In this document: positions 40,951 through 50,431 of the stretch, piece after piece | How positions within the stretch are numbered: position 1 is the stretch's first letter | Layout of the letters: every line of letters begins with the position of its first letter | DNA from: Sphingomonas sp. A2-49 | GTDB lineage: Bacteria > Pseudomonadota > Alphaproteobacteria > Sphingomonadales > Sphingomonadaceae | Direction of reading: 5' to 3' | DNA: 64,000 nt | Assembly: GCF_025548555.1 (NCBI RefSeq) | Contig: NZ_JAJLPA010000003.1 | Coordinates: forward strand, 1 to 64,000 | Notes under the pieces: model-generated | What the model was told of the DNA's origin: nothing | The model's input: only the letters and a program-made list of their open reading frames with translations | Database searches by the model: none | Made by a program: the position numbers and the translations under genes

Positions 40951-42063
40951 TCAGGGGATCACCGTCGTGAACAGATAGGCGGCGAAGATGACGAGGTGCA
41001 CCACGCCCTGCAACACCGTCGTCCGGCCCGTCCCCAGCGAGATCGTCGTGACGAACAGCGACAGCGCGAGCAGCACCATGCTCTTCGCGTCGATGCCCAT
41101 CGCCAGCGGCAGGCCGAGGACGAGGCTGACGATCGCGACCGCCGGGATGGTCAGGCCGATCGTTGCGAGCGCCGACCCCAGCGCGAGGTTCAGGCTCGTC
41201 TGCAACCGGTCGCGCCGCGCGGCATTGTAGGCGGCGAGGCTTTCCGGCGCCAGCACCAGCGCAGCGATCACGACGCCGACGATCGCGAGCGGCAGGCCCG
41301 CCGCCAGGATCGCCGCCTCGACCTGCGCCGACAGGCCCTTGGCGAGCATCACGACGACCACGAGCGCGACCAGCAGCACGCCGAACGCGGTCCAGGCGGT
41401 GGCATCGCCCGGCGGGGCGGCATGCGCCTCCGGCTCGACGTCGCCGGCGGGCAGGAAATAGTCGCGATGGCGCACCGTCTGCACCAGCACGAACGTGCCG
41501 TAGAGCACGAGGCTGACGATCGCGACGAAGATCAGCTGCGATGGCGCATAGGTCGGCCCGGCGACACTGGTCGTGTAATTGGGCAGGATCAGCGACAGGA
41601 CCACCAATGCCGCCAGCGTCGCCAGCGCGGCGCTGATCCCGCGCAGCGTGAAGCGCTGCTCGCCGTGCTTCAGGCCGCCGGTGAGCAGGCACAATCCGAT
41701 GATGAAGTTCAGGATTATCATGATCGCCGCGAACACGGTGTCGCGTGCCAGCGCGGCGACGTCGCCCGATCCCGACAGCATCAGCGACACGATCAGCGAC
41801 ACCTCGATCACCGTCACCGCGACCGCGAGCACCAGCGTCCCAAACGGTTCACCCACCCGGTGCGCCACCACCTCGGCATGATGCACCGCCGCCACGACCG
41901 ACCCGACGAGCACCAGTGCGGCGACGATCGTACCGACCGTCCCCATCGCATAGACCGACAGCAACACCGCGGGCACGCCCAGCGCCGGGAACAGGATCGA
42001 CCAGAGCGGCAATCCGCGCCATCCGACCTTCGCGGTCGTCCCGTCGTTCGTTGCTGCTGCCAT
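40951..42063 (-). CDS. chaA: Calcium/proton antiporter (ChaA-like)
   Basis: This 370-residue inner-membrane protein of the CaCA superfamily has about eleven membrane segments. The two inverted alpha-repeat motifs are visible: AVTVIEVSLIVSLMLSG near residue 83, and in the second half APESLAAYNAARRDRLQTSLNLALGSALATIGLTIPAV. The acidic hydrophilic loop near residue 210 separates the halves. It exports Ca2+, and in some species Na+ or K+, in exchange for protons. The ATG at 42063 follows AAGGGGG; an earlier ATG at 42123 is less likely. Confidence 0.9.
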   Translation of the reverse strand: MAAATNDGTTAKVGWRGLPLWSILFPALGVPAVLLSVYAMGTVGTIVAALVLVGSVVAAVHHAEVVAHRVGEPFGTLVLAVAVTVIEVSLIVSLMLSGSGDVAALARDTVFAAIMIILNFIIGLCLLTGGLKHGEQRFTLRGISAALATLAALVVLSLILPNYTTSVAGPTYAPSQLIFVAIVSLVLYGTFVLVQTVRHRDYFLPAGDVEPEAHAAPPGDATAWTAFGVLLVALVVVVMLAKGLSAQVEAAILAAGLPLAIVGVVIAALVLAPESLAAYNAARRDRLQTSLNLALGSALATIGLTIPAVAIVSLVLGLPLAMGIDAKSMVLLALSLFVTTISLGTGRTTVLQGVVHLVIFAAYLFTTVIP

Positions 42064-42180
42064 CGCGGTCCCCCTTGTCGTCCGCCCGAACCAATGCTTC
42101 GGGGGCGCCAAAGTGTCCGTCACGGCCCCGTCCCGCGCCCGCCGTTCACGTTTCGATACAATGCCGCGCGACGCGATACC

Positions 42181-42825
42181 CTACCGGCGCCCTGCGGCCT
42201 GAGCGATCGCCACCCGGTCGAAGGCATGGTCCGCATATCGGCCATCCTTTTCCACCCAGTGCAGGAACAGGTGCGCGGACCAGCTGTTCGGGTTGGGATC
42301 GAGCCGGCCGTGGCGATGATGCGTGCCCTGATACAGGACGCCGTCACCCGCCGCCATCGCGACCGACCGGAACGGCTGTCCGGCGAAATCCTCGGCCACC
42401 ACCGGCCGGGGGACATCCGTCCGTTCCGTCGCGACCGACAGGGCCCAAGGCCGCTCGTCGCCATAGGCGATCGTCAGCGAAAGGCTGTGCTCGCACGCCT
42501 GCCGATCCGAATGCACCCGACAGACGTCGCCTGCCTGATATGCGCGGAAATAGGCATAAGTCGGCAGCAGCGGCCGCCCGACGACGTCCGCGACCCGCGG
42601 CGTCAGGCCCCACAGGAACGTCAGCATCGGAGCGTATTGCATCGCATAGACCTCGATCGCCGGCCGCCGCAGCAACGGCCCCTGCGCAGTGAAGCCCTGC
42701 AACGGCCGCCCCGCCGCCTGGAGGTCGCGCTGCATCATCTGGTAGAAGGCGAGCAGTACCTCCGGCGGGAACAGGGCCGGCAGGGCAACGCTGCCGTCGC
42801 GACGATAGGTTTCGGCAAGGCTCAT
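42181..42825 (-). CDS. Putative 2OG-Fe(II) dioxygenase-like protein
   Basis: This 214-residue protein looks like a small non-haem iron, 2-oxoglutarate-dependent oxygenase. The possible iron ligands are His and Asp in CRVHSDRQACEHSLSL (about residue 104) and a distal His in GTHHRHGRL (about 168), followed by an Arg that could bind 2-oxoglutarate. YFRAYQAGDV precedes the first motif. This is by-eye fold matching with no close named relative. It is separated from chaA by 117 bp and from the CPBP gene by 72 bp. Confidence 0.65.
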   Translation of the reverse strand: MSLAETYRRDGSVALPALFPPEVLLAFYQMMQRDLQAAGRPLQGFTAQGPLLRRPAIEVYAMQYAPMLTFLWGLTPRVADVVGRPLLPTYAYFRAYQAGDVCRVHSDRQACEHSLSLTIAYGDERPWALSVATERTDVPRPVVAEDFAGQPFRSVAMAAGDGVLYQGTHHRHGRLDPNPNSWSAHLFLHWVEKDGRYADHAFDRVAIAQAAGRR

Positions 42826-42897
42826 GATGCGGCTCGTACTGGAATGGTTGACCCTGCCTAGGCGGGTGCCGGGTCCAGCGCCAGACCTGCCCCGCGA

Positions 42898-43434
42898 TCA
42901 GTGCCGCAGGACGATCAGCAGCGCGGGAAACAGGTTCTGGAGGACGTGCACCGCCACGACGATCCCCACCGCGCGCCAGAAACCCCGCGGCGCCCAGCTG
43001 ACGTACAGCGTCGAAAAGATCAGGAACGGCCACCAGATCACCGCGCCCCACAACGGCGCGGCGAGGCTATGCAGGACACCCCACACGACAGCGCTCGCCA
43101 CCACCGCCTGCCACGCGCCGAGAAACCGGAGCAGCAGCGACAGGATGCCCGCCATCATCAGCGTCTCGACCACCGGGCTGAAGCCGGCGATCAGGAACAG
43201 TTTCATCGATGCGGACGCATCGCCCAGATCGGGGCCGGGATGATCCGGCGCGATCCACGCGATAACGAAACCGAGCAATGTGCTGCCCGCGATCGTCAGC
43301 CCCCAGCCGATCAGGATCGCGAGCCACGCTTGACGATCGCGGAACACCGGCCCCGGCAGGATCGCCAGCGGCCCCCTGCCGCCCCGCCAAGCCGGGCTGT
43401 ACGAAAGCGCGCGATCGTCGCCGTCGAAAGTCAT
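42898..43434 (-). CDS. CPBP-family (CAAX-protease-like) membrane protein
   Basis: This 178-residue protein has about four to five membrane segments. It shows a weak form of the CPBP/Abi motifs: SPVVETLMMAG near residue 94 (usually EExxxR) and WGVLHSLAAPLW near 129 with the conserved His, then a final VHVLQNLFPALLI with His and Asn. The missing second Glu and Arg may mean it is not an active protease. The ATG at 43434 was preferred to 43470. A 657-bp gene-poor gap lies upstream. Confidence 0.7.
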   Translation of the reverse strand: MTFDGDDRALSYSPAWRGGRGPLAILPGPVFRDRQAWLAILIGWGLTIAGSTLLGFVIAWIAPDHPGPDLGDASASMKLFLIAGFSPVVETLMMAGILSLLLRFLGAWQAVVASAVVWGVLHSLAAPLWGAVIWWPFLIFSTLYVSWAPRGFWRAVGIVVAVHVLQNLFPALLIVLRH

Positions 43435-44039
43435 GGTCGCCCCCACCTCAGGCCCCGCGCGGGGCTGCAAGGCGTCATGACCCGCAGCGCGTTAACGCCG
43501 GATGAGGATCGTGGCGGGGCGGTCGACTGCGCGAGATAGGCTGCCACCTGGCAGTCAGGGCGCGCGGCCGGTCGATTCGGGGTCAGGCACGTGGGCGCGT
43601 GGCTATCGGGGAAAATCCTGCGATCGCGGCCGTCAGCCGTCCCGGCCGTTCTCTTCAATTGGGGTGGAAGGCACTTCACGCGGTGCCGAACGTCGACGGT
43701 CGATGGCGTGGGCACGTGGCGACAGACCGGACCTATCGGTGTGACCCTGCGGCAAGGGGAATCTTTGGGGCAGGTCGCCCGCCGGCATCGCCGACGGCCG
43801 CTGCGTTCGGGACGCCGGGTTCGTCGAAACCTCACCAACCGCGCGCGCGTGCGGCGGGTCCGGTCGTCATGGCGGGCGTGGCACCGCAATGCAGGGCGTC
43901 TCGCGGGCTCTGTCGCACAGAACTCCTGACCGCCGGGACGGGCCAGCGTCGCGCGGCGATCCGGGCGTCCGCCTCCGCCGCTGGATCGCTTTGCTCCGCT
44001 GCCATGACGATCTGCGGTCGGACGATGCCCCCTCGACAC
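43435..44039. other. Gene-poor interval between the CPBP gene and clpX
   Basis: I see no convincing gene in these 605 bases. ORFs on both strands are short, Arg-rich and without Shine-Dalgarno support, as expected from GC-rich shadow frames. No tRNA, tmRNA or RNase P signature is apparent. The region would hold the CPBP promoter (minus strand) and could hide a small RNA, but nothing specific supports one. Confidence 0.6.
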
Positions 44040-44069
44040 AAAAAGGGGCGCCGCTCGCGCGACGCCCCT
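44040..44069 (-). terminator. Rho-independent terminator of clpX
   Basis: AGGGGCG (44044-44050) pairs with CGCCCCT (44063-44069); on the minus strand the stem is followed by TTTT-TGTG. It lies 23 bases past the clpX stop. It separates clpX from the rest of the proteostasis genes. Confidence 0.85.
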
Positions 44070-44091
44070 GTCCTGCATCGGGTCGACGTCG

Positions 44092-45363
<1,272 letters not shown>

Positions 45364-45484
45364 TCACACTTCCTTGTCGCGGGATCGGACCCGCTGGTGA
45401 GGCCGGGCATGGTAGCCCGGCCGATACGCAATTCACAACGCCCAAACATGCCTAACGGTCACGGCCGGACGCCGGTTCGCGCCT

Positions 45485-46177
45485 TTACGCCGCTTTGGCG
45501 GCATCCTCGGCCGGCGCCGGACGCTTGTCGAACACCTCGTCGACCAGGCCGAAGGCCTTGGCCTCATGCGCCTCCAGGAACGTGTCGCGGTCCATCCGGC
45601 GTTCGATCTCCTCGATCGGCTGGCCGGTGTACTGCGCGTAGAGCTGGTTCATCCGCGCGCGGATGCGCAGGATTTCCTTTGCCTGGATCTCGATGTCGCT
45701 GGCCATGCCCTGCGCCCCGCCCGACGGCTGGTGGATCATGATCCGCGCGTTGGTGAGCGCGACGCGCATGCCCGGTTCGCCGCTGGCGAGCAGGAAGCTG
45801 CCCATCGACGCCGCCTGGCCGATGCACACCGTGCCGACGCGCGGCCGGATATATTGCATCGTGTCGTGGATCGCCATGCCCGCCGTGACGACGCCGCCCG
45901 GCGAGTTGATGTACATGAAGATGTCCTTCTTCGGGTTCTCGGACTCGAGGAAGAGCAGCTGCGCCGTGATGAGGCTGGCCATGCCGTCCTCGACGCCGCC
46001 GGTGACGAAGATGATGCGTTCCCGCAGCAGGCGGCTGAAGATATCGAACGACCGCTCGCCGCGGTTCGACTGCTCGATGACGATCGGCACCAGCCCCGCG
46101 TTGGGGGTCTGCTGCAAGCCAAGGCCGGCGTGGGCGATCGGGCTCATGAAATCGCCGGTCTCGAACGGATTGTGCAT
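45485..46177 (-). CDS. clpP: ClpP protease proteolytic subunit
   Basis: This 230-residue serine protease forms the ClpXP/ClpAP barrel. The catalytic triad is visible: Ser124 in [11 protein letters not shown], His149 in IMIHQPSGG and Asp198 in [13 protein letters not shown] short propeptide-like N-terminus precedes [19 protein letters not shown]. The ATG at 46177 has a weak purine-rich site; a second ATG at 46147 is possible. It lies between a glycosyltransferase gene and clpX. Confidence 0.97.
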   Translation of the reverse strand: MHNPFETGDFMSPIAHAGLGLQQTPNAGLVPIVIEQSNRGERSFDIFSRLLRERIIFVTGGVEDGMASLITAQLLFLESENPKKDIFMYINSPGGVVTAGMAIHDTMQYIRPRVGTVCIGQAASMGSFLLASGEPGMRVALTNARIMIHQPSGGAQGMASDIEIQAKEILRIRARMNQLYAQYTGQPIEEIERRMDRDTFLEAHEAKAFGLVDEVFDKRPAPAEDAAKAA

Positions 46178-46208
46178 GGGTGTCTCTCTTATGCCCTCAG
46201 AAGCGCCA

Positions 46209-46236
46209 ACATCGGCGCTCCGGCTGGGGAGTTCAA
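46209..46236 (-). promoter_or_regulatory. Possible heat-shock-type promoter of clpP
   Basis: On the minus strand TTGAAC, a 14-base spacer and GCCGATGT lie 32-59 bases before the clpP ATG. The -35 element fits sigma-32 well and the -10 element poorly. It overlaps the stop region of the upstream glycosyltransferase gene. Confidence 0.3.
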
Positions 46237-47165
46237 CCCCCGCTGGCGGGGGCGGGCTGTGCCAGATACGCCAGCCGCCGCACCTCGCGACGCCCGCGCA
46301 CCACCGTGTCGAGGATCAGCCCGGCGAAGACGCACAGCGCCGCGATAATCATCAACCCGGTGATGAGCACCGCCGTCGGAAAGCGCGGCACCAGATGCGT
46401 CTGCACATAGGTCAGCGCGAGCGGGATGCCGAGCGCCACCGCGACCGCCGCGAACAGCATGCCGATCGCACCGAAGAACAGCAGCGGCCGCTCGATGCGA
46501 TACAGCGTCACGATCGTGCCGAGGATGCGGAAGCCGTCGCCATAGGTGCTGAGCTTCGACGCCGATCCCTCCGGCCGGGCATAATAGGGCGTCTCCACCT
46601 CCGCGCAGGGCATCTTCAGTTCGAGCGCGTGGACGCTGATCTCGGTCTCGATCTCGAACCCCGACGACAGCGAGGGGAAGCTCTTGACGAAGCGACGCGA
46701 AAACACCCGATACCCGGACAGGATGTCGGTGAAGCTGCGCCCGAACAACCGCGCGAGCATGCCGGTCAGCACCGCATTGCCGAAACGATGCCCGCGGCGA
46801 TAGCTTTCCTGCGCCTGGCTGATCCGGCTGCCGACGATCATGTCGCATTGCTCGTCGAGCAAACGCGCGACCAGGGCGGGGGCGGACGCGGCGTCATAGG
46901 TCGCGTCGCCATCGGCCATGACGTAGACGTCGGCGTCGATGTCGGCGAACATCCGCCGCACGACGTTGCCCTTGCCCTGGATCCGCTCGGTGCGGACCAC
47001 CGCGCCCGCGGCGCGCGCGACCGCGATCGTGTCGTCGGTCGAATTGTTGTCGTAGACGTAGACGGCGGCGCCGGGCAGCGCCGCGCGGAAGCCGGCGACC
47101 GTCTGTGCGATGGCCGCGGCTTCGTTGTAACAGGGCAGCAGGACGGCGATGGTCGGTTGCGTCAC
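46233..47165 (-). CDS. GT2-family membrane-anchored glycosyltransferase
   Basis: This 310-residue enzyme resembles polyprenyl-phosphate (DPM1-like) glycosyltransferases. The GT-A domain shows [31 protein letters not shown], the metal-binding [10 protein letters not shown] near residue 85 and [13 protein letters not shown] near 150. Two C-terminal membrane segments follow (about 232-255 and 268-290). The start is GTG at 47165 with AGGA five bases upstream. The acceptor is probably a lipid phosphate for envelope glycans. It is an unusual guest between tig and clpP. Confidence 0.88.
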   Translation of the reverse strand: MTQPTIAVLLPCYNEAAAIAQTVAGFRAALPGAAVYVYDNNSTDDTIAVARAAGAVVRTERIQGKGNVVRRMFADIDADVYVMADGDATYDAASAPALVARLLDEQCDMIVGSRISQAQESYRRGHRFGNAVLTGMLARLFGRSFTDILSGYRVFSRRFVKSFPSLSSGFEIETEISVHALELKMPCAEVETPYYARPEGSASKLSTYGDGFRILGTIVTLYRIERPLLFFGAIGMLFAAVAVALGIPLALTYVQTHLVPRFPTAVLITGLMIIAALCVFAGLILDTVVRGRREVRRLAYLAQPAPASGG

Positions 47166-47213
47166 ATACGTCCTTTGCGTCGCGATGGGCCGGGCGCCCG
47201 CCTGCCCCCGATC

Positions 47214-47305
47214 GTCATTCCCGCGCAGGCAGGGATCCATACACGCTACCGTCGCACGCCCTGCGAAGACCTGCGTCTATGGATCTCCGCCTGCGCGGCA
47301 ATGAC
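47214..47305. repeat. 28-bp imperfect inverted repeat between tig and the GT2 gene
   Basis: Arms 47214-47241 and 47278-47305 are complementary at 25 of 28 positions, with a 36-base spacer. The outer sequence (GTCATTCCCGCGCAGG) resembles a widespread proteobacterial intergenic palindrome. It differs from the repeat at 5611 but shares its style (GTCATT at the outer ends). The hairpin could terminate tig transcription. Confidence 0.8.
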
Positions 47306-47341
47306 ACGGATTCGAGGGGACGACCGCCCCCCCGATCACCT

Positions 47342-49015
47342 TCAGCCCTCGGTCTTCGCCGCGGCCTTCTTCGCGCGCGGCTTCTTCGCCGGTGCGTCGG
47401 CGGCGTCCGTGCCTTCGGCCGCCTCGGCCGCGACGGGCGACGATTCGGTCACCGCGGTCTCGGCCTCGACCGGCGCTGCGGCCTTCTTGGCGCGCGGCTT
47501 CTTCGTGGGGGCCTCGTCGGCGACCGCGTCCGTTGCCGGCTCGACCTCGGCACCGGCATTGTCGTCCTGCGCGACCGGCTTCTTGGCTGCGGCCTTCTTG
47601 GGCTTCGCCTCGCCGTCGGTCTTGGCCTTCTTGCCCTTGGGCTTGTGGTTGTCGTGATCGTGGCTGTGCGTGCCGGTCGCGAAACCGTCCTCGCTCTCGA
47701 TCGCGGCTTCCAGTTCCTCGCGCGTCGCCTCCCGGTCGGTGACCTCCGCCTTCTCGAACAGGAAGTCGACGACCTTGTCCTCGTACAGCGGCGCACGCAG
47801 CTGGGCGGCCGCCATCGGCTCCTGCTGGACGTACTGGATGAAGCGCTGCTGGTCCTCGCCGCGATATTGCTGCGCGGCCTGCGCGATCAGGCGGTTCATC
47901 TCCTGCTGCGACACCTCGACGCCGTTCGCCTGGCCGATCTCGGACAGCAGCAGCCCAAGGCGGACGCGGCGCTCGGCGATCTTGCGGTAATCGTCGCGCT
48001 CGGATTCCATCTCGGCCAGCGCCGCGGCGGGATCCTCCTCGTGCGTCGCCTCATGCTCCAGCTGCTGCCAGATCTGCGCGAACTCCGCCTCGACCATCGA
48101 CGGCGGCACCTCGAAGTCGTGACCCTCGGCGAGCTGGTCGAGCAGCTTGCGCTTCATGTGGGTGCGCGTCAGGCCGTTATGCTCCTGCTCGATCTGCCCC
48201 TTGATGAGGCCGCGCAGCTGCTCGAGGCTCTCGAGCCCCAGGTTCTTGGCCAGATCCTCGTCGATCTTGCTCTCGGCCGCGACCTGGATCTTCTTGACGG
48301 TGATGTCGAAGGTCGCGGGCTTGCCGGCGAGTTCCTTGGCGCCGTAATCCTCGGGGAAGGTGACGTTCAGCGTCTTTTCCTCGCCGAGCGTCACGCCGAC
48401 CAGCTGGTCCTCGAACCCCGGGATCAGGCGGCCCGAGCCCAGCTCGACACCCATGTCGGTGCCGGTGCCGCCGTCGAACGCGACGCCGTCGGCGGTCTTG
48501 CCGACGAAGTCCACGGTGACGAGGTCGCCCATCTCGGCCGCCTTGTCGTCGGCGTCGTCCCACTTCTTCGACTGGTCGGCGAACTTCTGCAGCTGCTCGT
48601 CGACCGACGCGTCCGCGACGGGCACGGTCAGCCGCTCCAGCTTCAGCGCGTCGATCGCCGGCGCCGGCACGGTCGGCAGGACCTCCATCTCGACGGTGAC
48701 CGCGGCATCCTTGCCGGGCGCGTAATCGTCGGCGAGCGCCACCGACGGCTGCATCGCGGGACGCAGGCCCTTGTCGGCGAGCAGCTGCTGCACGCCCTGC
48801 TGGATCGCGGTGTTGAGCGCGTCCGCGGCAAGCGATTCCCCGTGCATCTTGCGCACCAGGTTGGCGGGCACCTTGCCGGGGCGGAAACCGGGCATCTTCA
48901 CCTGCGGCGCGACGCGCTTCACCTCGGCGTCGACCTTGGCGTCGATATCCTTGGCGGTGATGGTCAGCGTGTAGGCGCGCTTCAGGCCCTCGTTCAACGT
49001 CTCGACAGTCTGCAT
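47342..49015 (-). CDS. tig: Trigger factor chaperone with long basic/acidic C-terminal extension
   Basis: This 557-residue ribosome-bound chaperone folds nascent chains. The ribosome-binding signature MPGFRPGKVPANLVRKMHG lies near residues 38-56, the FKBP-like PPIase domain at about 155-245 (GDLVTVDFVGK), and the C-terminal arms end near 440. About 115 extra residues follow, beginning with a His-rich patch (THSHDHDNHKP) and containing two copies of KKPRAKKAAA between acidic linkers. The core length is normal, so the extension is an addition. tRNA-Leu lies upstream. Confidence 0.96.
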   Translation of the reverse strand: MQTVETLNEGLKRAYTLTITAKDIDAKVDAEVKRVAPQVKMPGFRPGKVPANLVRKMHGESLAADALNTAIQQGVQQLLADKGLRPAMQPSVALADDYAPGKDAAVTVEMEVLPTVPAPAIDALKLERLTVPVADASVDEQLQKFADQSKKWDDADDKAAEMGDLVTVDFVGKTADGVAFDGGTGTDMGVELGSGRLIPGFEDQLVGVTLGEEKTLNVTFPEDYGAKELAGKPATFDITVKKIQVAAESKIDEDLAKNLGLESLEQLRGLIKGQIEQEHNGLTRTHMKRKLLDQLAEGHDFEVPPSMVEAEFAQIWQQLEHEATHEEDPAAALAEMESERDDYRKIAERRVRLGLLLSEIGQANGVEVSQQEMNRLIAQAAQQYRGEDQQRFIQYVQQEPMAAAQLRAPLYEDKVVDFLFEKAEVTDREATREELEAAIESEDGFATGTHSHDHDNHKPKGKKAKTDGEAKPKKAAAKKPVAQDDNAGAEVEPATDAVADEAPTKKPRAKKAAAPVEAETAVTESSPVAAEAAEGTDAADAPAKKPRAKKAAAKTEG

Positions 49016-49088
49016 ATCCGGCCTTCAATCTTGAGAAATCTGACGAAAATTCTTTAAGGCTGCCGCCCCGCGCTGAAACCGGCGGGAC

Positions 49089-49173
49089 TGGTGCGGGCGA
49101 AGGGACTCGAACCCCCACATCTTGCGATGGCAGGACCTAAACCTGCTGCGTCTACCAATTCCGCCACGCCCGC
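49089..49173 (-). tRNA. tRNA-Leu (anticodon UAG)
   Basis: The minus strand gives a class II tRNA: acceptor GCGGGCG/CGCCCGC, D arm with GGAATTGGTAGACGC, anticodon stem GCAGG/CCTGC around loop TTTAGGT (anticodon TAG), a long variable arm, and T loop TTCGAGT. The CCA end is encoded. It precedes tig on the same strand. Confidence 0.97.
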
Positions 49174-49275
49174 ACGAAGGACCCGCCGTTGGGCCCCGCC
49201 TGCACGATCGACCCGTGCAGGGGCACCCTTGGGCGCGCGTCTATACCAGCGTGGCGTGTGCAGGCAAGCGCAGAG

Positions 49276-49301
49276 GCAACCAGCGCCGGCCACCGGGCGT
49301 T
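49276..49301 (+). promoter_or_regulatory. Candidate EcfG (general stress) promoter
   Basis: GCAAC (49276-49280), a 17-base spacer and CGTT (49298-49301) match the EcfG consensus with one deviation in the -35 element. It lies 24 bases before the ATG of the small protein at 49326, with the same spacer length as the boxes at 11044 and 13079. Confidence 0.5.
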
Positions 49302-49325
49302 GGGGTGGTCGAAGGAGAAACCACC

Positions 49326-49487
49326 ATGGCCACCCAGCCTCCCCCCGAGACGCCCGCCCCCTCGACCCAGCCGGTGCAGCCCGACGGCCCGCCGCCGGAA
49401 GTTACCACGCCCGCGCCCGACATCGACATTCCCTCGCCCGCCACGCCCGCGGGCGATCCGGGCACGGCGCAGCCGGCGGAGATCTGA
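49326..49487 (+). CDS. Small Pro-rich disordered protein
   Basis: This 53-residue protein is composed largely of Pro, Thr, Ala and Asp (TTPAPDIDIPSPATPAGDPG) with no hydrophobic segment. AGGAG lies 8 bases before the ATG. A candidate EcfG promoter precedes it, and a second small protein follows after 2 bases. The function is unknown; it may be a general-stress micro-protein. Confidence 0.65.
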   Translation: MATQPPPETPAPSTQPVQPDGPPPEVTTPAPDIDIPSPATPAGDPGTAQPAEI

Positions 49488-49489
49488 CG

Positions 49490-49711
49490 ATGGCCGACCG
49501 CGATCACGACAGCGAAACCGGCAGCGACGGCCCGGACGGCACCCGCAAGGATCCGCGCAGCGACCTCCAGCAGGCGGTCGAGGCCCGGGCCGACGCCGTC
49601 GCCCGCGGCGAGGGTGGCGCGGAACCCGCACGCTTTACCGACACCGGCGAGCCCGACGGCAACAGCGGCACCGGCGGCGAGGTCAAGAACCAGGACCTGA
49701 CGCAGCAATAA
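49490..49711 (+). CDS. Small acidic disordered protein
   Basis: This 73-residue protein is rich in Asp, Gly and Glu (TGSDGPDGTRKDPRSD, then FTDTGEPDGNSGTGGEV), with a short helical middle (LQQAVEARADAVARGEG). It starts two bases after the Pro-rich gene, and the two very likely share a transcript. It resembles the proteins at 11100 and 30117 in size and composition. No function is assigned. Confidence 0.7.
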   Translation: MADRDHDSETGSDGPDGTRKDPRSDLQQAVEARADAVARGEGGAEPARFTDTGEPDGNSGTGGEVKNQDLTQQ

Positions 49712-49774
49712 CGGGTCAGCCAACGACATGCGGGGCGGTCCGGGCGGCCGCCCCGTTCGCGCGTCCCGAGGCGA

Positions 49775-50431
49775 TTATGACGGGGGCGTGGCCGGCACGA
49801 CGGGCGGTGCAGGCGCGGCGATGCGCCGGGCCGTGCGGATCGTCACGATCGTGGCCGGCACCTCGCCCCGGAACGATCCGCGAATGGTCGCGGTCGGCGA
49901 CACCGGCTGGTCGAGGATCGCAACGATCGTGTCCATCCCCTCGACCACCCGGCCGAACGCCGCATAGCCCAGATTGTCGCCGGGTTTCGCCGGATCGGCA
50001 TCCAGCGATGGCCGCTGGTCGCCGACGCTGATCGTAAAATCGCCGCTGGCGGTGCCCGGCGCGAAGCGTGCGACGGAGATCGCCCCCTCGACATGATGCA
50101 GCCCCGTCTGCGTCGTCGGCTCGTGCCGGATCGGCGGCAGCACGCGTTTCGGATCGCCGTTGGTGCCGAACTGCACGAAGCCGAACCGGTCGGCCGCCTT
50201 GACGACGCGATAGAAGACGACCCCGTCGAGCCGCCTGCCGTCGACATATTTCAGGAAATTGCCGGCCGTGACCGGCGCGTGCAGCGTATCCGCCTCGATC
50301 ACGATCCGCCCCGCGGTCGTGTCGAGCGCGACGCGTGGCAGGGGCTGCGGCGTCGGCGGGGCGGAGGGGGACTGCGCCGCGAGCGGAGCCGCCAGCATCG
50401 CCAAGCCAGCAACGAGGGCGCGCCGCCACAT
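49775..50431 (-). CDS. Cyclophilin-type peptidyl-prolyl isomerase, exported
   Basis: This 218-residue protein has a signal peptide (RRALVAGLAMLAAPLAA) and a cyclophilin domain: VALDTTAGRIVIEADTLHAPVTAGNFLKYV, FYRVV, GAISVAR and LGYAAFGRVVEGMDTI. The usual catalytic Arg/Phe context FHRVI reads FYRVV, so activity may be reduced. It is probably a periplasmic foldase. The ATG shares one base with the gatB stop, tying it to the gatCAB operon. Confidence 0.9.
   Translation of the reverse strand: MWRRALVAGLAMLAAPLAAQSPSAPPTPQPLPRVALDTTAGRIVIEADTLHAPVTAGNFLKYVDGRRLDGVVFYRVVKAADRFGFVQFGTNGDPKRVLPPIRHEPTTQTGLHHVEGAISVARFAPGTASGDFTISVGDQRPSLDADPAKPGDNLGYAAFGRVVEGMDTIVAILDQPVSPTATIRGSFRGEVPATIVTIRTARRIAAPAPPVVPATPPS

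Noticed and set aside
43591..43929. 112-codon Arg-rich plus-strand ORF in the gap before clpX
   Set aside because: Its composition is typical of a random GC-rich frame, with no start signal and no structure expected.
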